DNA of 64,000 bases, taken from Maratus speciosus (Eukaryota; Arthropoda; Arachnida; Araneae; Salticidae). This document shows, one piece after another, positions 35,147-45,947 of this stretch (within the stretch, counting starts at the first letter, position 1; each line of letters opens with the position of its first letter). The notes under the pieces are model-generated. The model did not search any database. It saw nothing but the letters and a program-made list of their open reading frames with translations, and was not told where the DNA came from. The translations under genes and the position numbers were made by a program. The stretch lies in contig OZ010793.1 of the NCBI GenBank assembly GCA_963932465.1, forward strand, positions 260,769,696 through 260,833,695, written 5' to 3'.

Positions 35147-35843
35147 CAGAGCCCGACTTAGGCTATGAGGGGGGGGGGGGGGTGCAAGAATCATTCTGAG
35201 AGGCCCCCTTCTAGCTATCTATACGATTTTTTGTGAATAATATGGAAGTGACTAGCATTAAACTTCATACGTATTGCAAGTATGCATAAATTTTGTATCC
35301 AGTACTGCTCATATCTGTATTCAGAGTTATCACAGAGTATCACAAAAAATGGTCACAACTTTAAGAAAAAAATGCTAGTAGGATAATATAGCAGGAAAAA
35401 ATTATAGATTGGTGGACACGAGTATTTCCTTGCAAACTTTTAGTTTTCTTATCTACGTGCGCTATTAGATGTCTAAAAGAAAATGCCATGAATTGGTCAT
35501 AATTAATGGTTTTAACTTGCAATGTTACGTGGAAAACGTTAATAAAGAATTTCTTTTGAAAACAATAGAATACTAAGTTCTCATAATAAAATTTTAATCA
35601 TTAGTTTTCTAATGATATAGTTCGTTTTTTGCATGGGTGGAGGGTGTACTGGAAGCAGAGAAGGGAAGGGGGACCGCATTCCCTTCCTAAATGTTTGAAA
35701 ATATATGAATTTTGGTCACTTTTGACCAATTTTAATCATTTGGCAGATTTTAATGAAAATCCTGATTACTCTCATGCCCCCCCCCCCTAAAAAGAGGGGC
35801 CCGGGGCAGCTGCCCCGCATGTCCCTGCATAAGTCGGGCCCTG
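35147..35843. mobile_element. Non-autonomous hAT element, 697 bp
   Basis: The ends are CAGAGCCCGACTTA and, inverted, CAGGGCCCGACTTATG. TGTGTGTG lies on both sides (35,139-35,146 and 35,844-35,851), consistent with an 8-bp duplication although the site is itself repetitive. G and C runs flank the termini internally. Confidence 0.8.
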
Positions 35844-36127
35844 TGTGTGTGTGCAAAGGTCTTTTTCTGTGGATTCAATATCATTAGGATCCAAAAGTGA
35901 TATTTGTTGACCATGTGTTTATTTATTTTTCACTTTATGAGCTTTAGCTTCCTCAAAAATTCACAATCGTCAAGAATTTTGAGAATGGTATCGAAATCAA
36001 AGATTATTTTTGTCGGTAAACCAGTACTTGTTTACTTTTTTATATAGTCCATAGGGGGAAAATAGCGTTTGCCCCTTCAGAAACAGTACAAAATTATTAA
36101 TAGATCATCATCTATTGCATGTTAAAA

Positions 36128-36459
36128 CAGAGCCCGATCAAGCTGAAGTTGGTCCCAGGGCCTGGTAAAAAATTGGGCCCCCGACACAGTATGCAGTTTT
36201 TGGCATTTTCCCCAAATTTGATTTTCTGGATACGGCAAGTTTTGAAAATTTTAGATACTCTCAAATTGAAAAAGACTTTTACTGAAAAATTATATATGGA
36301 GGATTTTTATTACAGTAAAATTTTGTTTTTACGTCAGGGACAAAAATATAAAATGCAAACAGTGGATAAACTTAAATTGTGAGAAAAAAACACAAAAATT
36401 TGTGGCCCCCCTGAAATTGGTGGGCCCAGGGCCGAGACCCGTGCAATAATCAGGCCCTG
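36128..36459. mobile_element. Non-autonomous hAT element, 332 bp
   Basis: The ends are CAGAGCCCGATCAAGC and, inverted, CAGGGCCTGATTATTGC. TGTTAAAA is duplicated exactly at 36,120-36,127 and 36,460-36,467. Internal TGGTGGGCCCAGGG and CTGGTAAAAAATTGGGCC motifs are noncoding. It is related in its tip to the element at 35,147. Confidence 0.88.
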
Positions 36460-36712
36460 TGTTAAAATGATCCATATTTGCAACTATAAGATTTAAAATG
36501 AATGTGAGATTTAGAGTCATGCATTATGTCGGTTAATCCCATTTTACTCGAATCGGACGAGAGTCCGGTTAGCAATAATATTTTCCGTTGCGGGTCCAGG
36601 TGATTCTAGTTGCTTCTGGTTGGATTTTGACTCTTTCGAAACGGGATTTGGTAACTCACATTTTCAAAACTAATTTCATAAAAAATTTTAAGATGAAATG
36701 TATATATATATA

Positions 36713-37122
36713 TATCGCTTGTGGACTGCAATAGTGGCACAACTCAAAGAATCAGGTTCTGAGATTAATGGGTTTGAAGTTTCGCCTTGTAATAAAATGC
36801 AAAATTTACACGATTCATTGTTGTCATAAGTGTTAAGTGGTACTAAATGACTCCGTAAGGATTCAATTAATAATAATGCAAAAAAAGTACCCTCACAACC
36901 TGTGTTAAATTGATGATAAATATGATTATATGATGATGCATTCAGATTATATCATATATAAGGCAACAGCCATCTGTTGCCATCTGTTGGGGTGAGATAC
37001 TGAACTACAAGATATGCCGCTGTTGCTGCTGGAAAGAATACCAATCTGGAATGCTAGAGAGCGCATTAACTCAAAATTCGTATTTTTTGAGTTGTGCTAC
37101 TATTGCAGCCCACGAGCGATAT
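36713..37122. mobile_element. MITE with ~40-bp TIRs
   Basis: The left end is TATCGCTTGTGGACTGCAAT, then AGTGGCACAACTCAAA. The right end inverted is TATCGCTCGTGGGCTGCAAT, then AGTAGCACAACTCAAA. TA-rich flanks suggest a TA target site. Internally a GCCATCTGTTGCCATCTGTT tandem is present. Noncoding. Confidence 0.8.
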
Positions 37123-37378
37123 AATAATATCTATGTATTCCAGAAATTTTAATGGTATATCTCTTTATACAAGTTTGCAAACATTTATACATTATTATTT
37201 ATTTATATTCATTATTTTTAATTCATTATTTTTAAGTTTAAAATAATGAATACAAAGTATGAATAAATTATAATGAATAAATTTAGTTGGCGTATAAACG
37301 TAAATTAAAAGTTTAAAATTCAAACTGTTAATTTACTTTTATACACCAACTAAATTTATTGTATTTTATTTTATTTTA

Positions 37379-37414
<36 letters not shown>

Positions 37415-38413
37415 TTTAATCATTCTACAATCTTGTGGATATTATAATTTAAATATTACTTTAGTTTAATTTACTATTCTGCTATAATATAGTGCACTTA
37501 TTTATTCATCTATTTAAAATTGAATCATTATTTAATAACTTATTCTTATCAAATATGTATTATTTTTCTTTAAAATTCATCATTTATATTAAATTAATAA
37601 TGTCATTGTTTTAAAGTTTAATCCACATATGCATATTTTATTTCTCTTTCCTATATAATAAGGAAAGTTCAATCAATCAACGGAAGTGATCTTTAATTAT
37701 ATTAGCTAATGATAGAAGGAAGCACCATATTTGATCTCATAATAGGGGGAAGAACTGTATTTAATCTATTTCAACATTATTACACTGTTTTTCTTAACTT
37801 CGTGGTTGTATAAGCAGTTTTATACTTATGATATTTCTGGCAATATGTGCAAAGCAAAACATTTCTTAGCATTTTTTCAAAACTTGTTGCGTTATTGCTG
37901 ACTTCATTTTTTCTCCAGGAGGTAACTGGTTTCTTAATCCATTTTAATTTTTATGTCATGTTATTTTTGGCTTCTTTTTTCTGGATTTAATGTGTACGGT
38001 AGCCCAAATTTTGCATTTTTTAGTTTGTTATGTCTCATGCAAGGATGAAACTGTACATGTTATTTGTGGAATTTAAGGTAGTTTGGGCTTGAAGATTCTG
38101 CTTTGGTTCCACAAATATTTCCATTTTTCCAATATTTGCAATATCTTTGGGATATACAGTGTTTACTGTATTTTCAATTTCTTGTGTCGCTTGTTTTGGT
38201 GATATTATTATTATTTTTTTTAAATAAAGGATAAACTTGATTTTTAATTTTCATATTCGCAATTGTGGATGATCATTTGTATTGGTTTATAATGGTTTTA
38301 TATAGATATATTTACATATGATTCTGTGTGTGTGTGTTCGTTTGTGTGTTTTCAGTTTTCTACGAAAATGATAAAATTAATATTTTGTTTAAATGTGTGT
38401 GTTTGTATATGTA
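37123..38413. other. AT-rich spacer
   Basis: No gene recognised. A local inverted repeat near 37,280-37,360 (AATAAATTTAGTTGGCGTAT and its inverse ATACACCAACTAAATTTATT) is followed by a T run at about 37,379-37,405, so a small foldback element may be present. Confidence 0.45.
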
Positions 38414-38415
38414 TA

Positions 38416-39352
38416 CAGGGTGCAATATGTTATCTATCGCCGACCTTTAATTTCTCAACCGTTGGTCGTAGACATACAGTTCCAATTACAAAAACGTTTC
38501 AAATGAGGTAAATATTCATGTTGTGGCATTATTTAAAGTAAAAAATCATTTTTATAAAAATTACGAAATCTAACTTTTTATACGGTGCCCCCAGTCCCTA
38601 TAGTTATATTTAGAAAAAGTTTACACATATCTTAACAGATATAACACAAAAAGTTTGACATCTGTACTACAAAAATTGACACAGTTATTAAATTTCAAAG
38701 TTTGAGATTTTTGCACATGATTTTGTCTTTCATGTCTTTCATTGAGGGATCAGTTAAAAGATGAATTAAAGTAATTCGAGATCAAAAGCAGGGTGCAATT
38801 CCACTGCCATTTATCTAGTCCTTAGTGAGTATGTTTTATTTTCCAGTTGTCGATTCTACCTACTTTGACATTTGAATGTTGTTCGACCCATAAATATTAA
38901 CTCAAATTTTTAGATGAAATGACTCTTTGGTGATTCCCCGATTTAGCGATACCGGCTAAAGGTGGTTTCGCCGTAAAAAGGACATTGCACCCTGACTTTG
39001 ATCTCGAACTACTTTAATTCATCTTTTAACTGATCCCTCAATGAAAGACAAAATCATCTGCAAAATTCTCAAACTTTGAAATTCAATAACTGTGTCAATT
39101 TTTGCAGTACAGATGTCAAACTTTTTGTGTTATATTTGTTATGATATGTGTAAACTTTTACTAAATATAACTTTAGAGACTGGGGGACCGTATAAAAAGA
39201 TAGATTTCGTAATTTTTATAAAATTAATTTTTTACTTTAAATAATGCCACAACATGAATACTCATTTGAAACGTTTTTGTAATTGGAACTATATGTCTAC
39301 GGCCAACGGTTTAGAAATTAAAGGTCGGCGGTAGATAGCATATTGCACCCTG
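38416..39352. mobile_element. Long-TIR foldback element, CAGGGTGCAATATG ends
   Basis: Arms of about 360-390 bases (38,416-38,806 and 38,990-39,352) are inverted copies. The tips are CAGGGTGCAATATGTTATCT and its near inverse, flanked by TA. Shared inner blocks include GTTCCAATTACAAAAACGTT and GAGGGATCAGTTAAAAGATG. The central 180 bases are unique, and there is no transposase. Long arms with TA duplication fit a non-autonomous Tc1/mariner element. Confidence 0.88.
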
Positions 39353-39363
39353 TATATATATAA

Positions 39364-39391
39364 ACACACACACACACACACACACACATAC
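39364..39391. repeat. (CA)n microsatellite
   Basis: About 14 CA units followed by TA units, between two TA-inserting elements. Confidence 0.9.
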
Positions 39392-39408
39392 ACATATATA
39401 TATATATA

Positions 39409-39619
39409 CACTGGTTTGCAAAAATTAAGGACGAAATGAAGAAATTAACATAGTAGCGGCACAAAAAGAGAGAACGGATTTGTACGCTTTTTAGGAAATT
39501 CTGTTTACTTTTCCCATATTCTTTTATCTTGAGGATATTATGGTACAATTTGTATCGATTTGCAGAACTTCTGTACGATGTTAAAAAAAAGTCCCGTCCT
39601 TAATTTTTACATACGAGTG
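39409..39619. mobile_element. Tc1/mariner-like MITE, 211 bp
   Basis: The ends are CACTGGTTTGCAAAAATTAA followed by GGAC and, inverted, CACTCGTATGTAAAAATTAA followed by GGAC. Each is flanked by TA. The interior is noncoding. The tip is similar to the outer edge of the element at 19,339. Confidence 0.85.
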
Positions 39620-39621
39620 TA

Positions 39622-40436
39622 TATATAATAAATATTGCAGTCTCTTACAAAATTTTAGCTATGCAACTTACAAATTCGACTTACGTAAAATTCAAGTTAC
39701 GTAAAACGTTATGGAACGCATTACTTACGTAAGTCGGGGAGATGCCTGTACAGGCTTTTATTGCATAAGTTCATACAGCAGCAGTACTGTACCTTAAAAA
39801 CCAGAGCTAATAATAATAATAATAATAAAACTGAAGTCAAATTCGGATTTCCCGACCACAGGTTAGTAAAGATTGACAGTTCTCATTAAAGAAGCAAACA
39901 AAGAATTCTGTTTTGTTGGCTAGTGAAATTAGTATATTTTGGAATCCAATACATTTTACATATTACACATGTTTAATGTATTTATAGTATGGTAGGAGTC
40001 AATTAGTATTATAGAGTTATTAATATTTATAGTCCTATTTCTTTTAGGAAAATAATCTAATTTCAGTCTGTTAGGCGGAGTGTTAAGATAAACGTTGAAT
40101 AGTACTTATAAAAGAGTGTAATTTAAAAATCCATTTTCACTTTTCTACTTATTCCTTTTTAACCACTTGCACTGGAAAGTAGTGACATGTACGCCGATAA
40201 CTAGTTCTTATGAATTGGTTGCATAGCAAGCAAGACTCGTATCAACATTTTTTATAGTAATCTTTGTATTATTTGATGACAGAGATTCTGCGAAGAAATA
40301 AGATGAAGATCACTATTTAAAATAGGGGTAAGAGATTTCGCATCTATGCAACTAATTCACAAAAACATCTTAACGTGCGTGGGGCGTCTTTCCAGAACAA
40401 GTAGTTAATATAAGTACAACTAAAATCATAACATAC
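39622..40436. other. AT-rich intron/flank
   Basis: A repeated TTACGTAA-type motif (39,683-39,730) is present. No gene is recognised until the exon at 40,437. Confidence 0.4.
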
Positions 40437-40566
40437 GCTTTCCAGAGTCTCCAATTACACTTTTACCAAATTGTACTATGTCACCGGAGTACACTTCTTC
40501 TGGCTTCTCCAAAAGCTTCTTATTGTTGATATAGGTAGCATTGTCGCCGTTCTTTTTCAGATAAAA
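40437..40566 (-). CDS. Exon encoding part of an FHA domain (SLMAP-like)
   Basis: The 130-base minus-strand exon has a strong CCCTTTTTTTTTTCAG acceptor and a GTATGT donor. Phase 0 translation gives FYLKKNGDNATYINNKKLLE, then KPEEVYSGDIVQFGKSVIGD and SGK. FYL-x-x-x-x-x-N-x-T-(Y/F)-(I/V)-N-x-x-x-L and SGDI-(V/I)-QFG are the conserved second half of forkhead-associated phosphothreonine-binding domains, closest from memory to SLMAP. The canonical NG before T is NA here. It leaves one base that both the 26,921 and 7,517 exons can complete. The exons for the first half of the domain (the GR and SRxHA motifs) were not found upstream. Confidence 0.78.
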
Positions 40567-41085
40567 CTGAAAAAAAAAGGGCATCATAATTTATTAATTC
40601 AAAAATATGGTGCTATGCTGCATTTTAAAAAGAGCCGTCATATATTAAAGAGTTATTTTTAATAGGAATACAATCTACTGACATAAAATCCAAGTGTAAG
40701 GAAGTGTAGGTAACGGTTCCGGGGCGAACCGTGCCATCTACATATTTGAAACACATGGCAGTTTTTTTTTTTTAGTCATCTGCCTTAAACTTTCTACTGA
40801 ACCTTTTTTTCTTTTTTTTTTTTATGAAAGTTGCTTGCTCATTTGAATATGTGCACGCACTAGCTATTTTTCAAAATATTTCCATTTTTATACTTTAATT
40901 TTAAAAGTTTTTTTATGAATTTTTTTCAAAATTGTGACAATCAGATTATTTTTATTGTTTTAGATAAAAGAGAAATAATGAAAAATATTCAGCTATCTTC
41001 GGTATTTTTCCTTTTAGCTTCTTCAATAAGAGGTTTTAGCTCTTTGCTCTTCTTTTGTTCTTCAGAAAATGTCTTAGGAAAAGTT

Positions 41086-41631
41086 TTATAAGCTCTTGTA
41101 CTGAGACAGTTTGACATACTGGCAAAATTGAGTCTTTTCTGTTTTCCAACTTCTCTTCTTCAGATTTATCTTTATTTTTTGTTCGCATTCATTTTTTTTT
41201 TCACTTTCTGTATTATTGCTATGATTCTTTGCTAAATTTTCATCAGTAAGTTCTTGCATTTCAGATTCTTCATGAGAAACCTTCTCTGCTTCCAGAATTT
41301 TCTTCTGATCTCTGGTTTGAACAGCATTAATCATATGCTCTTTCACTGCCTTTTCTTTTTTGCAATGTTCAAATAAAGCGGCTGTTTTATTTCCTAACAA
41401 ATATCTTCCTAAATCTAAAGAGTCTCTAGAGACAGCAGCTTTAGTTATCACATGCCCCATTTCACAGTCTAATTCAATCTCTGCGAGAAGTAAACAGAAT
41501 AGTCCATCGAGTAAGGGCACCCGAACCCACACTTTTTCGTTCAGATACATATATGGTTTGACACACGGTAAATAAAACAATCGGTAGGGTCCACGCGCAG
41601 GTTTCGTTTCTCCCTCTGACGTCATTGGCAC
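41086..41631 (-). pseudogene. Probable Ty3/Gypsy pol linker fragment
   Basis: The 181-codon minus-strand frame contains IELDCEMGHVITKAAVSRDS, LGRYLLGNKTAALFEHCKKE and a MINAVQTRDQKK motif. AVQTR(S/D)Q-like motifs in a Lys/Glu-rich stretch are common in the protease-RT spacer of arthropod Gypsy polyproteins. No protease or reverse transcriptase motif lies next to it, and the frame ends in degenerate sequence. The N-terminal part is probably unrelated: its first 30 codons overlap a motif block (GGGTGCCAATGACGTCA) that recurs at 44,229-44,247. It could instead be an orphan exon; confidence is modest. Confidence 0.4.
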
Positions 41632-41639
41632 CCAAGTCC

Positions 41640-44366
41640 AGTCTTGGGTAACGCACTTTTCGCATTGTATAAAGCTTTCCGTTTCATAAAAAGATGTTCA
41701 ACATTTGTTTATTATTCGGTGTATGATATTACTGAGGTGCGTGACACTTGGAACATCTACTAATTAAACATTTTTCAAATTCAAAGTTTATATACGTGCA
41801 TGTCTTTATTTTTTAGAGTTTTCTAAAGCGTAAATCTTCTGTTTTCATTTGATTATTTGGAAGTATTAACTTTCGCCGCAATTATCATTATTTTATTTAA
41901 ACACATGTGTACAAAAAAGCAGTTTTCTTACCTGCTCTGTTGTATTTCAATATTTTAGTTTAGACACCGTCTTTTCATAACATTTTTGCAATTTTGCTTT
42001 AATTCAAAATACTTTGAGAAAACTCGGAAAATGTTTGCTTCAATTCATAAAACTTTGGAAAAAATGCACTTATAATTATCTTGTATATTTTCAAATATAT
42101 ATATTATACACTCATAAAGTTATATGCTATTAAAATTTATAATTTTATACATTTTTTTAAATCCTTTTTAATGTTCTAAAAACATAAAACGGATCTAATA
42201 ATGTTTTTAAAAGTTACGAGTATAACTCTGAAAAGCTCTATAGTGCTATGTACTTTAAAACACAGGCATTGAAAAATATTAATAGCATTTTTAGGGCAAC
42301 TTTAGACGAATGTAAGAAAAGCTTTTTTGAATTGATAATTGGGATTTTTTCGAATTTATAAATATTTTTAAAAAAATGTGTAATAACAAAACGAGTAAAC
42401 AAAGTAAACAATAAACTTCTTAAATAGCCGTAATAGCTTAAATAACGTTTTATAGATAATTAAAAAAAAACTGTTTAAATTTTTTGTATACACTAATACA
42501 GAAATTTAAATTATAAAATTATTGAAAATATCAGAAGAATAGTCTTTCTAGATAGTCTTCTAGAGAACATATTGTTACGTTCACTCTTATGTGAGAAAGG
42601 GTAGCGCAATTTCAGAAAGAACAACTTTTGTTTTAAAATCAACAATTTACTTTATTTACAAATAATTAGAAAATAAGTTAAAATCGGTATCAAAATATTA
42701 ATAAATATAGGTCCGTACAACTTTTAACTTTAGGAACAGAATAATCATCGCACACAAGATTCTGCGATTAACTAACACGATGTCAAGTCTAAGTTATAAT
42801 CTAGGTATTGGGCTTCCGGTTCAGTAAATATCAAACTGTCTAACTCTCAAAGTCAAACAAAAACTAGGTTGTATAACATTCAAAATTTGAAAAAAAAAAA
42901 AAAAAAAATAGATGTCATATTACGATATTAAGGTTAAAAAATTTTAAACAATCAAACATTTTTTTTTATGATTAATATATATATATACATCCTTAAATTT
43001 TTAGTACGCACTAAAGTATTATCAGGAAAAATTTAAATTACAAATTGTAAGTGGAATATTATTTTATATGGATTATCTCAATACCTTAAAATAAATAAAA
43101 ATTATGGAATATATTTTCAAATAAAAATTGAGTTTTTATTCTATAGCTATACCAACATATTTTTTTTTCTCACATGCATTTTTGAAACTTCTAGATCTAT
43201 GCCTGTTTATTAATCTGATATAAGTTTTTGATTTAAGGTCCCATATTGCTTACAAACCTTTATATTTCATCGAAAAAACAAAAACAACAGTGTTTATTTT
43301 ATTTTTCTTTAGTTTTGAGTACATTTAACTATATAAGTACTCAAAACTAAAGCTAATTTCTTTAAATTTCAGGAATTGTAACACGGCGATTTCACTAGGC
43401 GAAGAATATTTAAGTTCACCTCTTACATAATACATACACCTCTTCTGAATATGCAACTTTATTTTTAAAATAGAATTTTGAGAAAACTGGAATTTATATT
43501 GTTTCATAATTTCTTTACAACGAGAATTTTCTGATTTTTTACGTACTACATCGCACAATTTCCCCCCTAACCAGCTGATATACATACACATTTTTTTTTT
43601 AATTTAGTTTAATTTTCTTATTTAATTTCATCTAATATCTGAATGATTTATCAGCGATATATGAGTGACTGTATTGTTCTTATTAAAAGAGAAGAAATAA
43701 ATCAGGAAGGATTTATCTTGCTGATCACATTAATTTTTATTTTTTTAAAAGTTTATTTTCTTTCCTGTATCTCGACAACTCATTCTTCTCTCTTTAGTTT
43801 TTTAGCAATATCATTAGTAAAAAGTAATACTAAAGTAGTAGTAGAGCTGAAAATTTTTATGTGGAAACTGATTTATATCTTACAATTTGGTTTGGTTTAA
43901 AATTAAGCTGTTTTGCTTTTAAATTCTTTCATAAATTTGTTTCTTTAAAGTAAATTGAAAATACTCTTGAATAATAAATGGAGAAATTATTTGATCTTTA
44001 TGGTTTTCATGCTATAGTATATGTTTAAAAAGATGAAATGAAATTCCTTTGGAATATCTAGAATAATTAATGCGTTGCTAATTATTTTAATGTCAAATCC
44101 TTTTAAAAAACTAACAATAAAAATAAGACATAAAATGATTAGATGAAAAAAAATAATAATAACATTTATTGTCAGGAAAAGAGAAAGTGAGCAATGCTAA
44201 TAAATGGAAACACACAGGGAGAGCTTGAACGATGGGTGCCAGTGACGTCACGAACTGGACGATCTACTGCGCATCTCGCTCGTGGACCCTACCGTGTATT
44301 CTAAGTACCGTGGTTTGACATACCTTTGTGCAACTAAATCCATTGTCGCACCTGTATCTCTCAAAA
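41640..44366. other. AT-rich region, no supported gene
   Basis: Low-complexity AT-rich DNA with an A run at 42,890-42,909. A TGTTACGTTCACTCTTATGT motif at 42,573 resembles the start of a Gypsy LTR, but no matching end was found. Bases 44,225-44,300 repeat, inverted, the TGACGTCA and GCGTGGACCCTACCG motifs present at 41,573-41,640. Confidence 0.35.
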
Positions 44367-44620
44367 TTTCTATTTGACGCAACTCCTACACCTAATTTGT
44401 ATTCTACGACGATTATTGATGCTTTGTTATAAATTTTCAGTAGACTTGGATTTCCTCGTATACTACAAACTGACCAAGGAAAGTCATTCATGAGTGTACT
44501 TACAACGGAATTCTTAGGGAAATTTGGAGTTAGTGATGTGCGAAGTTCGTTTTATCATCCACAAAGTAACCCAGTTGAAAGAATGCACAGGACTACAATG
44601 ATTTTAATTTTATATAAGAT
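44367..44620 (+). pseudogene. Ty3/Gypsy integrase fragment
   Basis: Plus-strand reading gives FSRLGFPRILQTDQGKSFMS, LTTEFLGKFGV and SSFYHPQSNPVERMH. These are the retroviral-type integrase core around the second catalytic Asp (TDQG) and the catalytic Glu (VERMH), about 35 residues apart as in DDE integrases. The first Asp and the zinc-binding domain are absent, a stop lies just upstream, and the frame ends soon after. It is an old fragment, distinct in sequence from the intact element at 47,425 (TDKG/QVERQ there). Confidence 0.78.
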
Positions 44621-45393
44621 TTAACCCCAAGGAATAGAATAGATTTAACCCTTTATATCCTGACGATTTTTAAGTATCATTAAAGAAAATCCAATGTAAA
44701 ATGTATTTAAAATAATTCGTCTACTAATAAAAGCAGATAACCCTTTTCATACAAAATAATTTGTTCAATCATATTTAGAAAGCACAGTGAAACAGTCGAA
44801 GCTAAATATTTTTTAATGTGGTTATTTTCTCAATCATTTACCTAGGTGTAGCTTTTGTCCTATTAAAAAATATTAGGCAAAAATTTACAACTACAAAACA
44901 TTTCTCTTGTTGCAAATAGGATCACAATACATTTATTTACACTGTTCTTATAAGAATTATGAGATTTCCACTACAGTATTTTTTGTTAATTAATCTAATT
45001 CTCCTTGCACTTATTTTGTAAAATAGCTCTAACTACCGATTTAGTAAATCAGTTTTAATTTAAAAAAAATATCTAAAAATCAAATTATTATTATATATGT
45101 TGTTCTGTATATCTTAGAAATTAGCGTAAATAATTATTCAAGTGAAGCAATTTTTTTAATTCAAAATTCAGCATATAAAGGGTTAAAAACTTTTAACACA
45201 AAAACTTTTTGTAAATATCACTAGCCTATTTTTGTCACAAAGATATCAAAATAAGTACAGCAGAGGTAATTGGAGCTGAAATAAACTCGGATAACTAAAA
45301 AGTCCGAATATCCTGAAAAAAAAAATCGAAAATACTTGACGATTATAATTTCACACAATTAAGGATAATCTTGCATCACACAGTTAGACTATT
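44621..45393. other. AT-rich spacer with segmental-duplication block
   Basis: Bases 44,925-45,180 match 18,850-19,110; the remainder shows no gene. Confidence 0.45.
44925..45180. repeat. Segmental duplication, copy of 18,850-19,110
   Basis: Same orientation as its partner. The similarity stops at about 45,180, where the partner runs on toward the acidic exon at 19,180; the corresponding exon is not found here. Confidence 0.65.
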
Positions 45394-45579
45394 GTCAGAC
45401 GAACGGCCATTTGCACGCTTTTTGTTTCAACATGAAAAAGAAACACGTGCTAGCGAAGGCGTAGGAAGGCTGTAGGAAGGAAAAAAGCGTGGAAATAGAC
45501 GCTCTGCACGCTTATAAGTAGGATCAATGTGTAGGGATAATACGTAAGGAAAAAGTGTGCAAAAAGACGTCCGCCTGAC
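45394..45579. mobile_element. Short MITE, GTCAGRCG ends
   Basis: The left end is GTCAGACGAACGGCCATTTG, then CACGCTTTTT. The right end inverted is GTCAGGCGGACGTCTTTTTG, then CACACTTTTT. ATT lies on both sides. The interior has repeated GTAGGAAGG. Noncoding; superfamily not identified. Confidence 0.75.
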
Positions 45580-45947
45580 ATTAGCCTTAAGCTTTATTTT
45601 GCTGTTCTACATATCTTAAAGCCGTGTAAACTACTTCTGAAAGCCGTTTTATTCGAGGTGCCGAAAAGGCACGCCGAATTAAACGAAATCTCGGACCGTC
45701 ACGAATTTCCTGTAATTGAAAAATTAAAAGTGTAAAATTCTCAATAAAAGGATAACAAGTCGGAAATTGTACGTCAAACGTGGCAAAAGAGGTGCATTCG
45801 TATTATAATTAGTTTTATAAATATTCAGATCTTCGTGCAACAGCTGTTGCATTCTTATGCAAAAATGCACGAATAGAAAATTTATTACGATTAAAAATAT
45901 TAAATTCAGTAACACGTAAATAATGACTCCATCTTAAATAGGACGTC

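Noticed and set aside
41086..41631. LDCEMG motif as an RNA exonuclease (REXO4-like) active site
   Set aside because: None of the other exonuclease motifs follow, and the downstream sequence fits a Gypsy spacer better.
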